NCBI GenBank assembly: GCA_009691915.1
Contig: SIAD01000001.1
Coordinates: 186,001-250,000 of the forward strand
Length of the DNA: 64,000 nt
Origin: Phycisphaerales bacterium
GTDB taxonomy: Bacteria > Planctomycetota > Phycisphaerae > Phycisphaerales > SM1A02
Reading direction: 5' to 3'
This document shows, piece by piece, positions 51,442 to 60,721 of the stretch. Positions within the stretch are counted from its first letter, which is position 1; the number at the start of each line of letters is the position of its first letter. The notes beneath the pieces were generated by a model that had not been told where the DNA came from, ran no database searches, and saw nothing but the letters and a program-made list of their open reading frames with translations. Both the position numbers and the translations under genes were made by a program.

Positions 51442-52331
51442 GGCGAGCGATCCTCAATCACTTCGGGCCGCAGGGCGGCCTGGACATCGGTCCATCTGAA
51501 CAGCTGGGGCTTGATGCGGTCAGCGCCAAACGATGGCGTCTCCGCGGCGAGCGAGACCTTCGCGTCCGGTGGACCGTGACGAACCCCTCGCCCTCGTGTC
51601 CACGCCGACACCGTGATACGCGTCGGCACGAGCGGGTGCACCTCAAGGGCTCGCGCGCCTGCCTCGCGAGTGCCGGTGGGCCACTCAAAGGAGTCGAGTT
51701 CGCAGGTGGCAATGACCTCACCGAGTTCGTCGAGCCACTCGCACCCGACAGGAAGGAGGCTCTCGCCCCGCACGAACAATCTACGAGACGCCAAAGTGAA
51801 CTTCCATGCGCCACGAACTTCATCCCAGACCACCGCCCGCACCTCGGTCTCCGCAATCGGAACGAGTCCAAGCGCCTCGAAGAGCCGTGCCGGGGCGACA
51901 ATCGTCGAGAGCGATCCATCGACCCCATCGTCATCCTTCACGCTGGCAGCCGCATTCCAGGGGCGAAGGATGGCACGCGATGGTCGTTCCTTCGGGAACA
52001 CTGTCCACCACTCACCGCCACCCCCGCCGATCCAGAGGATTCGCTCCCCCAGCTTGCTGATCCGGAAACTCACTTCCGAGGGAGGGCGCGCGATCAGATC
52101 GAAGTCCCCATCATCGAAGTGCGATCCGTCGGAATCGCGCCAGCGAACTTCCGCATGGCCGCGCAGAGCCAGGGTCGAGAGTGCCGCGATCCGCTTGTTC
52201 TGCATGGTTGCAAGATCGGCTCCCGTGGGTGCGGCCCCATCCGGGCGCGGGGTCACTTGCGGATTCTGGCACGCCACCATCGCTAACGCGCACCCAAGCC
52301 AGAGAATCGCACGGAGTTCCACGCGACCCAT
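51438..52331 (-). CDS. LolA-like lipoprotein
   Basis: 297 residues. A hydrophobic signal ending ALAMVAC with lipidated Cys21 is followed by a beta-rich domain: LALRGHAEVRWRDSDGSHFDDGDFDLIARPPSEVSFRI resembles the LolA/outer-membrane lipoprotein-sorting fold seen in many predicted periplasmic lipoproteins. A Gly-rich turn (WIGGGGGEWW) follows. ATG 52331 is chosen over the in-frame GTG at 52334; both lie just after the stop of the 175-residue gene. It is translationally coupled to the RDD gene downstream. The function is not established. Confidence 0.7.
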   Translation of the reverse strand: MGRVELRAILWLGCALAMVACQNPQVTPRPDGAAPTGADLATMQNKRIAALSTLALRGHAEVRWRDSDGSHFDDGDFDLIARPPSEVSFRISKLGERILWIGGGGGEWWTVFPKERPSRAILRPWNAAASVKDDDGVDGSLSTIVAPARLFEALGLVPIAETEVRAVVWDEVRGAWKFTLASRRLFVRGESLLPVGCEWLDELGEVIATCELDSFEWPTGTREAGARALEVHPLVPTRITVSAWTRGRGVRHGPPDAKVSLAAETPSFGADRIKPQLFRWTDVQAALRPEVIEDRSP

Positions 52332-52336
52332 CACGC

Positions 52337-52864
52337 CTAGTCCGGTCGGATCACATCGGAGAGTTGCTCCGCGAGTTCGGCCATCTCCTGATCGCGAATT
52401 CCTGGGTTGACGATGCGGAAGGCGGAGGCACCCTCGGGGGCTCCGCGCGGGCGAAACGCCCAGACCTCAGAGCCATCGGAGTGGTCGATGCCATCAAGGC
52501 GAAGCACCTTGCGGCGCAGGAGCGCTAGCGCGAGGATCCAGCGGAATGCGCGGCGACGCTGGTCTGAATCATCGCTCATGCGCTGCACCATGTCCATAAG
52601 CGTCTCGTCATCGACGAGTTCCTGTCGCCGCTCCCCAGGCTGTGGAGCCGTAGAACGCCAGAAGCAGACCAGCCCGTCGGGTCTCAATCCCGACTCCCAC
52701 TGGGACAGGGCATAGTCGAGGCGGAGAAGGGCCGGTGTCCCCTCGTCATTGATCCGATCGACGAGCGCTGCAACAAAGGCCGACCGGGGGGTGATCGGAT
52801 TGCCGGTTGCAGCGCATACCCCGGAGAATCGACCAAGTTCGTAGGTTCCGGCGGTCCCTGCCAT
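52337..52864 (-). CDS. Conserved hypothetical protein with N-terminal CxxTG motif
   Basis: 175 residues, no signal peptide or membrane segment. The N-terminus YELGRFSGVCAATGNPITPRSAFVAALV contains Cys17-x2-Thr-Gly. I recall similar short proteins in planctomycetes without known function, but I cannot name the family. The middle is helical and charged (MDMVQRMSDDSDQRRRAFRWILALALLRRKVLRLD) and the C-terminus is acidic. It begins 19 bp after tyrS and precedes the lipoprotein gene by 5 bp, so it is probably co-transcribed with both. Confidence 0.6.
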   Translation of the reverse strand: MAGTAGTYELGRFSGVCAATGNPITPRSAFVAALVDRINDEGTPALLRLDYALSQWESGLRPDGLVCFWRSTAPQPGERRQELVDDETLMDMVQRMSDDSDQRRRAFRWILALALLRRKVLRLDGIDHSDGSEVWAFRPRGAPEGASAFRIVNPGIRDQEMAELAEQLSDVIRPD

Positions 52865-52883
52865 CGCGCCATCCTACCGAAGC

Positions 52884-54164
52884 TCAGTCGATCACTTGGA
52901 GAACGGCCCACTGCCGCTTTCCACGGCGCACGAAGGCGTACCGCCCGTGCAGCAAGGAGGCGACGGTGACGAGTGACTCGAGCACCGCTGGTTCGCCATT
53001 GACAAGGACTGCCCCGGATTGAAGGAACTCCCGTGCCTCGCGCTTGCTTGAGGCAAGCGATGTCTCGACGAGAACCTCCGCGACCGCCCGTCCCCCAACG
53101 GCCAGTTCGGCGCGGCGGACCGAAGCCGTGGGAAGATCCTGTGCCACATCGGCCGCCGATCGCGCGTCCAGCGACCGGACATCGCCGCCAAAGAGCGCCC
53201 GGGCGCACTCGTTGGCGCGCGACGCTTCCTCGGCTGAGTGAACCATCGTGGTCATCTCATCGGCCAGAGCACGCTGCGCTCCCCGAGTCGATGGATTCGC
53301 CGCGTGGGACGCCTCGAGTTCTTCGATTCGGCCCTTGGGGATGAAGGTGAACCACCGAAGGAACTTGACGGCGTCTTCGTCTGCGGCGTTGAGCCAGAAC
53401 TGGTGAAACTTGTAGGGACTCGTGCGGTTGGCATTCAAGTAGATCGCGCCAGATTCGGACTTCCCGATCTTCGTCCCGTCTGACTTGGTGACGAGTTGGT
53501 TGGTGACCCCGTAGGCCTCGCGCCCTGCGATGCGCCGAATGAGGTCGATCCCCGAACAGATGTTCCCCCATTGATCGGCACCGCCGAGTTGCACGGTGCA
53601 GCCCGCCGTCCTGTTGAGATGTAGGAAGTCGTACGCCTGCAGAATCATGTAGCTGAACTCGGTGTAGGAGATCCCGTGCTCACGGCCCTCGAGTCGGCTT
53701 GCCACGGAGTCGCGCGCCACCATCTGGTTCACAGAGAAGTGCTTGCCGACATCCCGGAGGAGTTCCACATATCCGAGCTTCATCAGCCAGTCCGCGTTGT
53801 CGACGATGCTCGCGGCGTAGCGACCGGAGAACTCCAGCAACCGTTCGAAGGCCGGCCGCTGGCTCTGAATGTTGGCTCGCACCTGATCGAGCCCGAGGAG
53901 TTGCCGCTCCGACGACTTGCCGCTTGGATCACCGATGGAACCGGTCGCGCCCCCCATGACGACAAGGGGGCGATGCCGAGCCTGCTGCCAACGCGCCAGA
54001 AGTGTGATCGGGAGCAGGTTCCCCACCGTCAACGAGTCGCTCGTCGGGTCGAATCCGCAGTAGGCAACCCTCCCCGGTGTCTCCAGATGGGCTGCGAGTT
54101 GTGGTGAAGTGGTCTGGTGGAGCAGCCCGCGCCAGGAGAGATCGCTGAGAAAGTCGCAGTCCAT
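52884..54164 (-). CDS. tyrS: Tyrosyl-tRNA synthetase
   Basis: 426 residues from ATG 54164 (an in-frame TTG at 54170 is less likely; AGGGTGA precedes the ATG). Class I synthetase: CGFDPTSDSLTVGNLLP holds the HIGH-box position as TVGN, and TKIGKSESG is the KMSKS loop. Tyrosine-site residues such as the TEFSYMILQAYDF and QLGGADQWGNI stretches are present. A C-terminal S4-like RNA-binding domain (REFLQSGAVLVNG) completes it. The substituted HIGH box is unusual (see findings). It faces rplK across 190 bp. Confidence 0.94.
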   Translation of the reverse strand: MDCDFLSDLSWRGLLHQTTSPQLAAHLETPGRVAYCGFDPTSDSLTVGNLLPITLLARWQQARHRPLVVMGGATGSIGDPSGKSSERQLLGLDQVRANIQSQRPAFERLLEFSGRYAASIVDNADWLMKLGYVELLRDVGKHFSVNQMVARDSVASRLEGREHGISYTEFSYMILQAYDFLHLNRTAGCTVQLGGADQWGNICSGIDLIRRIAGREAYGVTNQLVTKSDGTKIGKSESGAIYLNANRTSPYKFHQFWLNAADEDAVKFLRWFTFIPKGRIEELEASHAANPSTRGAQRALADEMTTMVHSAEEASRANECARALFGGDVRSLDARSAADVAQDLPTASVRRAELAVGGRAVAEVLVETSLASSKREAREFLQSGAVLVNGEPAVLESLVTVASLLHGRYAFVRRGKRQWAVLQVID

Positions 54165-54315
54165 GATCAATCACCCTCGCTCGGGGAGGATGCTTTATAA
54201 GAATAGACGCACTGCCACCGCTTGCGCTTTCACGAGACCAACGGTAGCCTACTCGGCTCTCAATTCAGACCGCATTGACTACTTGAGTGCGCCGGATCTT
54301 GGCTGAATCGGCACC

Positions 54316-54330
54316 GCCCCGCGTAGGGGC
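54316..54330 (+). promoter_or_regulatory. Short hairpin in the rplK leader
   Basis: GCCCC/GGGGC stem around GCGTA, 25 nt before rplK and just upstream of AGGAGG (54340-54345). It could be an L1-type autoregulatory site, but the stem is short and the identification is only suggestive. The rest of 54165-54354 holds a TTGACT-like -35 (54275-54280) without a matching -10. Confidence 0.3.
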
Positions 54331-54354
54331 CACCCAGGTAGGAGGTACAAGACA

Positions 54355-54780
54355 ATGGCCAAGAAGATTCAGAAGCAGTTCAAGATCCTTGCCCCGGGAG
54401 GCAAGGCAACCCCGGCTCCGCCGCTCGGTCCCGTTCTGGGTGCCAACGGTGTCAACCCTGGGCAGTTCATCTCCAAGTTCAATGAGGCGACCCGGGAACT
54501 TAACGGCCGCATCGTAGGTTGCATCGTCACCGTCTTTGCCGACCGCACCTTTGACCTTGAGATCAAGAGCTCACCAACCTCGGTCCTGATCGCGACGGCC
54601 CTCAAGATTGAAAAGGGTTCCGGCAAGCCCAACACCGACAAGGTCGGGCGGTTGACCCAGGCTCAGGTCAGGAAGATCGCTGAGGACAAGATGAAGGATC
54701 TCAACGCCGCCAGCATTGAGGCGGCGATGCGCGTCGTGGCTGGAACAGCCCGTTCGATGGGCGTGACGGTGGAGGCGTAA
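54355..54780 (+). CDS. rplK: 50S ribosomal protein L11
   Basis: 141 residues. PAPPLGPVLGANGVNPGQFISKFN is the L11 N-terminal signature; the C-terminal RNA-binding domain has GSGKPNTDKVGRLTQAQVRKIAE and VVAGTARSMGVTVE. It forms the GTPase-associated centre with 23S rRNA. ATG 54355 follows a strong AGGAGG. First gene of rplK-rplA-rplJ-rplL; the usual upstream secE-nusG are absent and tyrS lies there on the other strand. Confidence 0.98.
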   Translation: MAKKIQKQFKILAPGGKATPAPPLGPVLGANGVNPGQFISKFNEATRELNGRIVGCIVTVFADRTFDLEIKSSPTSVLIATALKIEKGSGKPNTDKVGRLTQAQVRKIAEDKMKDLNAASIEAAMRVVAGTARSMGVTVEA

Positions 54781-54783
54781 CCC

Positions 54784-55488
54784 ATGGCGAAGACACAGCA
54801 ATCAGATCTCATCGGGCATAGCAAGCGCGTTCGAGGCAATCAGGCGTTGCTGACCACCACCGCCGAGATGGCTCCCGCGGCAGCGGTGAAGGAGCTCAGG
54901 AAATTCAAGATGCCGAAGTTCGACCAGACGGTCAATGTGGTCGTGCACCTCGGAATCGATCCCAAGGCAGCTGATCAGGCTCTGCGAGGTGCCGTCAGTT
55001 TCCCCAAGGGGGTCGGCAAGACCGCCAAGGTGATCTGCTTCTGCAACTCCGACAAGGCGGCGGCCGCAAAAGCGGCGGGCGCCATTGAAGTCGGCGCCGA
55101 GGATCTGGTGGCCAAGATCGAGGGTGGCTGGTCCGACTTCGAAGTCGCGGTGGCGAGCCCCGACCTGATGCGCATTGTCAGCCGTCTGGGAAAGGTGCTC
55201 GGACCCAAGGGCCTGATGCCATCCCCCAAGGCAGGCACGGTGACTCAAGATGTCGCCACCGCAGTCCGGGAGTACGCGGCCGGAAAGGTTGAGTACCGCA
55301 ACGACGACGGTGGCAATGTCCACTGCATCATCGGCAAGATGTCGTTCTCCGACGAAGACCTCGCGGCGAACCTGGAGCACTTCATCGCCCTCATTCACAA
55401 GGCCAAGCCAGCCGCGTCCAAGGGTGTGTACATCCGTAAGTGCGCGATCAGCGCCTCGATGACCCCAAGCGTGCTGGTCTCCGCCTGA
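54784..55488 (+). CDS. rplA: 50S ribosomal protein L1
   Basis: 234 residues. Contains KFDQTVNVVVHLGIDPKAADQ, GAVSFPKGVGKTAKV, LGKVLGPKGLMPSPKAGTV and FIALIHKAKPAASKGVY, all standard L1 elements. Binds the L1 stalk of 23S rRNA and in many bacteria represses its own operon. It starts 3 bp after the rplK stop (TAA-CCC-ATG), a typical coupled spacing. Confidence 0.98.
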   Translation: MAKTQQSDLIGHSKRVRGNQALLTTTAEMAPAAAVKELRKFKMPKFDQTVNVVVHLGIDPKAADQALRGAVSFPKGVGKTAKVICFCNSDKAAAAKAAGAIEVGAEDLVAKIEGGWSDFEVAVASPDLMRIVSRLGKVLGPKGLMPSPKAGTVTQDVATAVREYAAGKVEYRNDDGGNVHCIIGKMSFSDEDLAANLEHFIALIHKAKPAASKGVYIRKCAISASMTPSVLVSA

Positions 55489-55519
55489 TCCTCCACGCGA
55501 AAGGCCTAAGGCAACAACC

Positions 55520-56068
55520 ATGAGCAAGCCAATCAAGAACATGATCGTCGAGGAGTACAGGAAGCGCTTCGCGCAGCTTGAAGGCGCGGTGCTCATTGAG
55601 GTCCGCGGTATGGCCGCCACAGCGAACACCAAACTCCGCGCCAAGCTGCGCAAGTCCAATGTGCGTGTGACCGTGATCAAGAACACGCTGGCCAAGCGCG
55701 CATTCAAGGGCACCCCGCTGGAGGCGCTTGCGCCCGGCCTCAAAGGACCGCGCGCAGTCGTCTACGGAACAACGAGCGTCGTGACCATCGCCCGCGAACT
55801 CGTCGCTAGTGCGAAGGAGAACGACAAGTTGGCTCTGATGGGTGCCTGTATTGACGGCACCTGGTTCGACGGAGCCGAGGGGGTCACCCGCCTCAGCAAG
55901 CTCCCCACCCTTGAAGAGGCGCAGGCGCAAACCATCGGGATCATCCTCGCCCCCGCCCGAAGGCTCATGGGAGGCGTTGTCTCGCCCGGCCGCACGGTGC
56001 TCGGCGTCGTCAAGGAAGTCCAGACCAAGCTCGAGGCGGGTGACACAATCGCCCGCACGACCCACTGA
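55520..56068 (+). CDS. rplJ: 50S ribosomal protein L10
   Basis: 182 residues. N-terminal MSKPIKNMIVEEYRKRF, the KLRAKLRKSNVRVTVIKNTLAKRA stretch and GPRAVVYG are L10 hallmarks; the C-terminal helix that recruits L7/L12 dimers is present. It forms the base of the stalk. 31 bp separates it from rplA. The N-terminus deviates slightly from proteobacterial L10 but length is normal. Confidence 0.96.
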   Translation: MSKPIKNMIVEEYRKRFAQLEGAVLIEVRGMAATANTKLRAKLRKSNVRVTVIKNTLAKRAFKGTPLEALAPGLKGPRAVVYGTTSVVTIARELVASAKENDKLALMGACIDGTWFDGAEGVTRLSKLPTLEEAQAQTIGIILAPARRLMGGVVSPGRTVLGVVKEVQTKLEAGDTIARTTH

Positions 56069-56165
56069 CCCAAGCCACTGAAACCGCCGTCCACTGGTCC
56101 CCTCGGGGATGAAATGACGCCGCGTGGCGCCGCCTATGGAAGGCCAACTTTGAAGGAGTCTCGCA

Positions 56166-56561
56166 ATGTCCGACACCAAGACTTTTGAAGCCAAAGTCTC
56201 CCAGATGGGCGACTCGATCGCATCGCTCACCCTCAAGGAGGCCGTTGACCTCGCTGAGTACATGAAGGTCACCTACGGAATCGAGCCCGCCGCGGGCGGA
56301 GGTGTCATGGTGGCCGCGTCGGCCACCGCAGCCGCGGTCGTGGAAGAGCAGACCGAGTTCACCGTGATCTTGGAAGAGGCCGGTGCGACGAAGATCAGTG
56401 TCGTCAAGGTGGTCCGCGAAGTGACCGGGCTCGGACTCAAGGAGTCAAAGGACATGGTCGATGCTGCTCCCAAGGCCATCAAGGAGAACATCTCCAAGGA
56501 CGATGCGGCCAAGCTCAAGGCATCCCTCGAGGCCGCCGGCGCCAAGGTCACTGTCAAGTAG
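56166..56561 (+). CDS. rplL: 50S ribosomal protein L7/L12
   Basis: 131 residues. N-terminal dimerisation helices ([20 protein letters not shown]), an Ala/Val/Gly hinge ([11 protein letters not shown]) and the conserved C-terminal domain ([21 protein letters not shown] ... [11 protein letters not shown]). Stalk protein that recruits translation factors. ATG 56166 follows AAGGAG. The 97-bp gap after rplJ holds only small GC hairpins. A strong terminator follows the stop. Confidence 0.98.
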   Translation: MSDTKTFEAKVSQMGDSIASLTLKEAVDLAEYMKVTYGIEPAAGGGVMVAASATAAAVVEEQTEFTVILEEAGATKISVVKVVREVTGLGLKESKDMVDAAPKAIKENISKDDAAKLKASLEAAGAKVTVK

Positions 56562-56595
56562 CACCGTCCGACCGAATGTCCCCCCCCCACCCCTA

Positions 56596-56623
56596 CCCCC
56601 ACCCACCCGGGCGGGGGTTTTTT
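56596..56623 (+). terminator. Rho-independent terminator after rplL
   Basis: CCCCC (56596-56600) pairs with GGGGG (56613-56617), with an inner CCC/GGG, followed directly by six T residues (56618-56623). It lies 34 bp after the rplL stop in a C-rich run. It separates the ribosomal-protein genes from rpoB. Confidence 0.75.
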
Positions 56624-56659
56624 GTTCCAACTTTTGGACAAATCATGGGCAATGCCCCC

Positions 56660-56689
56660 TTGTACAAACCACCGATTCATAGTTACACT
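56660..56689 (+). promoter_or_regulatory. rpoB promoter
   Basis: TTGTAC (56660-56665), an 18-bp spacer and TACACT (56684-56689) lie 37 bp after the terminator and 135 bp upstream of the rpoB ATG. The predicted leader (~125 nt) has no obvious gene. AGAGGTGA serves as ribosome site. Confidence 0.6.
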
Positions 56690-56824
56690 TCGGGACTTGG
56701 CGCGCGCCCGAGCATCTGTCAGAAAACTTGCGAATCGAACCACGGAGCGACCGGCGTCGGCCCGCTCGGTGGTGTCGGTGATCGCGGGTGCGCTGGGTTG
56801 GACTGAGACTTCACAGAGGTGAAC

Positions 56825-59800
56825 ATGACCACGAGACCCGTCCGTGACTATTCGAAGCGCGGCGACGCAATTCCCGTCCCCAATCTGACCCGCGTCCAAC
56901 AGGCCGCGTACGAGCGATTCCTGCAGAAAGATCTGGAGCCCGAGGCGCGCAAGACGCACCTCGGACTGCAGGCGCTCCTGCAGGAGATCTTCCCGATCGA
57001 GAGCTATGACGGGCAGATGAAGCTCGAGTTCCTTGCCTACCAGTTCGGCGAGCCGCAGCACACCGAGTCGGAATGTCGAGAGTTGCGACTGACCTACGGT
57101 TACCCGTGGCGAGTAAAGATGCGGCTGAAGCGTGAGTCGACCAGCGAGATTCTTGAAGAAGACATCTACCTCGGCGACATCCCGATCATCCTCGGCGGCG
57201 GAGAGTTCGTGGTTAACGGATCGGAACGGGTCATCGTCAGCCAGCTGCACCGCTCGCCTGGCGTCGACTTCTCGATCGCGTCCAGCACGGGCGACCGCCC
57301 GCTCCACAGCGCGCGCATCATTCCCGAGCGCGGGTCGTGGATCGAACTTGAGGTCACAAAGAAGGATGTGCTGGCGATGCGGATCGACCAGTCAACAAAG
57401 CTTGCCGCCACGACCTTCCTGCGCGCCATGGACGAGAAGTTCTCCGACACCGAGAAGATTCTCTCCATGTTCTATGAGATCGAGGATGTCCGCGTGGCGA
57501 AGCTCAAGCCGGAGCACTATTCCGCCGAACTGATCATCGATCTGGACACCGGTGAGGAACTCTGCAAGGTTGGCGTGGCTTTCGGTGATAAGGTCGCCAC
57601 GATTCAGGCGAGCGCGCTCAAGACGGTGCGAGCGATCTGCAATCCTGGGGACCCGCTCATCCTCAATACGCTGGCTGAAGAGAAGCTCGACTTCCTGGCC
57701 GACGCGACCGAGCATGAGGCTGCCCTGCTGCGCCTTTACGCCCGCCTCCGTCCCGGCAATCCGCCACAGATCGACAAGGCGCGCGACCTGTTCGCCGAGA
57801 AGTTCCTGGACCAGAATCGCTACCGTCTGGGACGGGTGGGACGATTCCGTGTCAATCGAAAGTTTGCCGACGATACCGCCTACAAGCAGGTGGGTGAGAC
57901 CGCGCAGCACCTGCGGGCCGAGGACTTCCTCGCGGTGATCCGCTACATCGTGGAGCTCCGCCGCCCAGCCGATCCGAACCGGCGTGCGCTGGCCCATGTC
58001 GATGACATTGATCATCTGGGGAACCGCCGTCTCCGCACCCTCGATGAATTGGCGACCGAGGAGATGCGCAAGGGCTTCCTGAAACTCAAGCGCACGGTCC
58101 AGGAGCGCATGTCGGTCAAGGACCCCTCCGACAACTCCTACAAGATCGCGGATCTCGTCAACTCTAAGTCGATCTCCAGCGCGATCGAGTTCTTCTTCGG
58201 CCGCAGCGAACTCTCGCAAGTGGTTGACCAGACAAACCCCCTGTCGATGCTGGTCCACGAGCGTCGGCTCTCGGCCCTCGGTCCCGGCGGACTGAACCGC
58301 AAGCGCGCTGGGTTCGAGGTGCGAGATGTACACATCTCGCACTATGGACGGATCTGCCCAATCGAGACACCGGAAGGCGCGAACATCGGTCTGATTGCCA
58401 GCCTCGGGATCTACGCCGGAGTTGACGACTACGGATTCCTGCTCACCCCCTATAGACAGATTGACAAGCGCAAGGCGACCGGCAAGGCGATTTTGCTTCG
58501 CGCCGACGAGGAACTCAAGAGCGTTCTTGCTCCGAGCGAAACTCTGACGGCCGAAGGGACGATCAACGAGGGTGCGATGTTGCTGCGCAAGGGAGGCGAC
58601 CTTGTTCTCGGCGACGCCAGCGAAATCCAGTATGTAGATATCAGCCCGAAGCAGACGGTCGGCGTTTCCGCCGCGCTCATCCCCTTCCTCGAACATGATG
58701 ACGCCAACCGCGCCCTCATGGGATCGAACATGCAACGCCAGGCGGTGCCGCTCATCAAGGTGGATCCGCCGGTCGTGTCAACCGGCATGGAAAAGGTCGT
58801 CGGTCGATCGAGCGGAATGATCGTGAAGGCAGAGCGCGCCGGGGTCGTGACCCATGTTGATGCCCAGCGGATCATCATCGAGAACGCCGACGAATACACG
58901 CTCAAGAAGTTCGTTGGTCTCAATGAGCGGACCTGCCAGAATCAGAAGCCGGTGGTCCGCGAGGGCCAGCGAGTCAAAGCTGGCGAGATCATCGCCGACG
59001 GCGCCAGCACTCTCCAGGGCGAGCTCGCTATCGGAAAGAATGTCCTGGTCGCCTTCAACACCTTTGACGGCTACAACTTTGAGGACGCGATCGTGATCAG
59101 CGAGCGCCTCGTGAAGGACGATGCGTTCACCTCGATCCACATCGAGTCCCACCCCGTCGAGATTCGCGAAACCAAACTGGGACGGCAGGAGTTCACGGCC
59201 GACATCCCAAATGTCTCGGAAACTGGGCTCGCCAACCTTGACGAACACGGTGTCATCCGCGTCGGCGCCCGCGTCGGTCCCGGCGACATCCTCGTGGGCA
59301 AGGTCAGTCCGAAGTCCAAGAGCGAACTCTCCCCCGAAGAGAAGCTCCTCCATGCAATCTTCGGCCGCGCCGGAGAGGATGTGAAGAACGACTCGCTGGA
59401 AGTGCCGGCAGGCACCGAGGGTGTGGTCATCGGCGCCAAGCGGTTCAGCCGACGCCAGCACCAGAACGAGGAGCAGAAACGGCAGCTCAAGAAGGACATC
59501 GCGGCGTTCGAGCAGATGATGGATGCGAAGGCCATCGAACTCTTCCGCGAGATGTGCACGCAACTGAACCGCGTGACCGGCACGGACATGGTTGACCCGT
59601 CCACCCGCCAGCGCGTGGGTGCCAGCGACATCCCGGAGGTCATCCTCGAGCAGATCGATGGGTTCAACGAGAAGTGGATCAAGGGGTCGAAGGAAGCGCT
59701 AGAGCAGGCACTGGTCACACACCGCCAGTTCTGGCCGCGCGTTCAACGACTCCTGCGCGAAAGGGAACGCAAGGTCAGCCACATGAAACGGGGCGACGAG

Positions 59801-60649
59801 CTTCCGTCCGGAGTGCTGGAGATGGTCATCGTGTACCTGGCGACCAAGCGACAACTCTCGGTCGGCGACAAGATGGCCGGGCGTCACGGAAACAAGGGAG
59901 TCATCGCCCGCATCGTTCCCGAGGCGGACATGCCATTCCTCGAGGATGGGACTCCAGTCGAGGTCCTCCTCAATCCGCTGGGCGTTCCCAGCAGAATGAA
60001 TGTCGGCCAGATCCTCGAGACGCATCTTGGATGGGCGGCGAGAGTCCTCGGATTCCAAGCGGTCACCCCCGTCTTCGACGGTGCGACCGAACGCGAGATC
60101 TTCGACGCGCTGCGCGAGGCCAACGGTCATGTCAACGCACGCGTCGCCTCGTTCGAAGCCTCGGGTAAGGAACCCGGCACCTCGCGCGAGCTTCTGGCCC
60201 TCATGCCTGAGGACGGAAAGGTGCAACTTTACGATGGCCGTACGGGCGAGGCGTTCAACCAGCGCACGACGGTTGGCTATATGTACCTCCTCAAGCTCCA
60301 CCATCTCGTGGACGACAAGATCCATGCACGGTCGACTGGTCCATACAGCCTGATCACCCAGCAACCGCTGGGTGGCAAGGCGCGAACCGGAGGCCAGCGC
60401 TTCGGTGAGATGGAAGTGTGGGCACTCGAGGCCTACGGCGCGGCGTACATCCTGCAGGAACTTCTCACGGTCAAGAGTGACGACATCGAGGGGCGCCAGA
60501 AGATCTACGAGTCGATGGTGAAGGGCAACAACACCCTGCAGGCAGGGATGCCTGTTGTCTTCGATGTCCTGTGTCAGGAGATCAAGGGGCTGTGCCTCAA
60601 TGTGCAGCTCGAGAAGGTCGGAGGCGAGGCGACGGCGCCGGTGATTTGA
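56825..60649 (+). CDS. rpoB: DNA-directed RNA polymerase subunit beta
   Basis: 1274 residues from ATG 56825 (GTG 56819 also in frame; AGAGGTGA precedes the ATG). Standard landmarks: [20 protein letters not shown], the rifampicin region [16 protein letters not shown] ... [15 protein letters not shown] with Gln, Asp, His, Arg and Ser contacts retained, [31 protein letters not shown] and the C-terminal [20 protein letters not shown]. Active-site half of RNA polymerase. Upstream lies a terminator and its own promoter rather than direct linkage to rplL. rpoC follows after 72 bp. Confidence 0.98.
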   Translation: MTTRPVRDYSKRGDAIPVPNLTRVQQAAYERFLQKDLEPEARKTHLGLQALLQEIFPIESYDGQMKLEFLAYQFGEPQHTESECRELRLTYGYPWRVKMRLKRESTSEILEEDIYLGDIPIILGGGEFVVNGSERVIVSQLHRSPGVDFSIASSTGDRPLHSARIIPERGSWIELEVTKKDVLAMRIDQSTKLAATTFLRAMDEKFSDTEKILSMFYEIEDVRVAKLKPEHYSAELIIDLDTGEELCKVGVAFGDKVATIQASALKTVRAICNPGDPLILNTLAEEKLDFLADATEHEAALLRLYARLRPGNPPQIDKARDLFAEKFLDQNRYRLGRVGRFRVNRKFADDTAYKQVGETAQHLRAEDFLAVIRYIVELRRPADPNRRALAHVDDIDHLGNRRLRTLDELATEEMRKGFLKLKRTVQERMSVKDPSDNSYKIADLVNSKSISSAIEFFFGRSELSQVVDQTNPLSMLVHERRLSALGPGGLNRKRAGFEVRDVHISHYGRICPIETPEGANIGLIASLGIYAGVDDYGFLLTPYRQIDKRKATGKAILLRADEELKSVLAPSETLTAEGTINEGAMLLRKGGDLVLGDASEIQYVDISPKQTVGVSAALIPFLEHDDANRALMGSNMQRQAVPLIKVDPPVVSTGMEKVVGRSSGMIVKAERAGVVTHVDAQRIIIENADEYTLKKFVGLNERTCQNQKPVVREGQRVKAGEIIADGASTLQGELAIGKNVLVAFNTFDGYNFEDAIVISERLVKDDAFTSIHIESHPVEIRETKLGRQEFTADIPNVSETGLANLDEHGVIRVGARVGPGDILVGKVSPKSKSELSPEEKLLHAIFGRAGEDVKNDSLEVPAGTEGVVIGAKRFSRRQHQNEEQKRQLKKDIAAFEQMMDAKAIELFREMCTQLNRVTGTDMVDPSTRQRVGASDIPEVILEQIDGFNEKWIKGSKEALEQALVTHRQFWPRVQRLLRERERKVSHMKRGDELPSGVLEMVIVYLATKRQLSVGDKMAGRHGNKGVIARIVPEADMPFLEDGTPVEVLLNPLGVPSRMNVGQILETHLGWAARVLGFQAVTPVFDGATEREIFDALREANGHVNARVASFEASGKEPGTSRELLALMPEDGKVQLYDGRTGEAFNQRTTVGYMYLLKLHHLVDDKIHARSTGPYSLITQQPLGGKARTGGQRFGEMEVWALEAYGAAYILQELLTVKSDDIEGRQKIYESMVKGNNTLQAGMPVVFDVLCQEIKGLCLNVQLEKVGGEATAPVI

Positions 60650-60721
60650 CGGCTGCCCGGGCAGACGGCTCGGGTCGCACATGCTGTTTGGATCAATGAC
60701 TGAATACTTGAAGGAAGCGTC

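Noticed and set aside
54165-54354. tRNA gene upstream of rplK
   Set aside because: No cloverleaf or CCA-adjacent acceptor stem could be found by eye in this or other gaps.
57392-58735. 447-codon minus-strand frame
   Set aside because: Antisense to rpoB, which is fully conserved in its own frame.
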